Shown here piece after piece: positions 63,923-64,000 of a stretch of DNA of 64,000 nt (positions are counted from its first letter, which is position 1; every line of letters starts with the position of its first letter). A program made the translations under genes and the position numbers. Below the pieces are notes generated by a model. It was not told the origin of the DNA and ran no database searches. It saw nothing but the letters and a program-made list of their open reading frames with translations. The stretch is taken from positions 186,001 through 250,000 of the forward strand of contig UCKU01000009.1 in NCBI GenBank assembly GCA_900473185.1, in the 5' to 3' direction. This DNA comes from Hyphomicrobiales bacterium (GTDB lineage: Bacteria; Pseudomonadota; Alphaproteobacteria; Rhizobiales; Rhizobiaceae).

Positions 63923-63941
63923 GATTTCTATCCGGTCTCGA

Positions 63942-64000
63942 TCAGCCTGCCGCAATCGGAGCGCCCCAGCCGCCCCAGACGTAGATGCAGAAGAACAGGA
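63942..64000 (-). CDS. coxC: Cytochrome c oxidase subunit III, C-terminal end only
   Basis: The last 18 codons and the stop on the minus strand read LFFCIYVWGGWGAPIAAG, the conserved end of the last helix of subunit III of aa3-type oxidase. The rest lies beyond the right edge. Its place next to the DUF983-SURF1-ispH-thrB-rnhA run supports the call. Confidence 0.85.
   Translation of the reverse strand, partial: LFFCIYVWGGWGAPIAAG

Overview
The window reads as core chromosome of a Rhizobiaceae alphaproteobacterium, probably Rhizobium sensu lato. The reasons are GC-rich codon use, a betI-betB-betA operon with a BetI-type operator, cysHDN with a [4Fe-4S] APS reductase, the GANTC methylase CcrM, BioR boxes beside bioR and bioY, an aztABC zinc operon behind a Zur-like palindrome, and the order coxC / DUF983 / SURF1 / ispH / thrB / rnhA. 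No prophage, complete insertion sequence, CRISPR array or rRNA was seen. Genus-level placement is an inference from gene order and family membership.

Layout. 1-1.2 kb: an EAL-CBS signalling protein cut by the left edge. 1.3-6.4 kb: an orphan ParD, an HdeD-like membrane protein, betIBA (choline to glycine betaine) and a truncated RelE/ParE toxin ending in a 12-bp-arm hairpin. 6.5-8.7 kb: a methyl-accepting chemotaxis protein. 9.3-14.3 kb: a DUF6152/membrane-protein pair and an Rrf2 regulator divergent from cysHDN (sulfate assimilation). 14.3-20.7 kb: a LacI regulator, a DegP protease, a MocR regulator divergent from a GNAT gene, and yghU, followed by a candidate sRNA. 21-27.7 kb: small lipoproteins, tRNA-Pro(CGG), tRNA-Gln(UUG), a cupin, an MBL-fold hydrolase, a DCC-family oxidoreductase, a DUF1499 protein and several hypotheticals. 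27.6-35 kb: ppdK, a second candidate sRNA, smc and a DsbA-like protein. 35-40 kb: a parDE module, a DciA-like DUF721 protein, mutY, a HAD hydrolase, an NTF2-like protein and ccrM. 40-43 kb: two small ABM/NIPSNAP proteins divergent from an ArsR regulator, then DUF1284, bioY and bioR with two BioR boxes. 43-52 kb: a HAD phosphatase, a lipoprotein, thrC, an M16 peptidase, a RimJ-like acetyltransferase and a 7TM-PAS-GGDEF-EAL protein. 52-55 kb: aztCBA plus a 42-codon membrane ORF directly behind the Zur-like site. 55-64 kb: a second parDE pair, a peroxiredoxin, a DsbD-like protein, YqgE, CsbD, a Zn-ribbon HExxH protein, rnhA, thrB, ispH, SURF1, DUF983, a chloramphenicol-phosphotransferase-like kinase and the last codons of coxC.

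The genes fall into familiar modules: osmoprotection (bet), sulfur assimilation (cys), threonine synthesis (thrC and thrB, far apart), redox and envelope folding (degP, DsbA, DsbD-like, Prx, YghU), metal and vitamin uptake (azt, bioY), chromosome maintenance (smc, ccrM, mutY, DciA-like) and c-di-GMP turnover (two EAL proteins). The least explained parts are two candidate sRNA genes with complete Rho-independent terminators, the tiny ORF in the zinc operon, and a family of four intergenic hairpin elements sharing a core. I found no clearly new multi-gene system; these three are the best leads.
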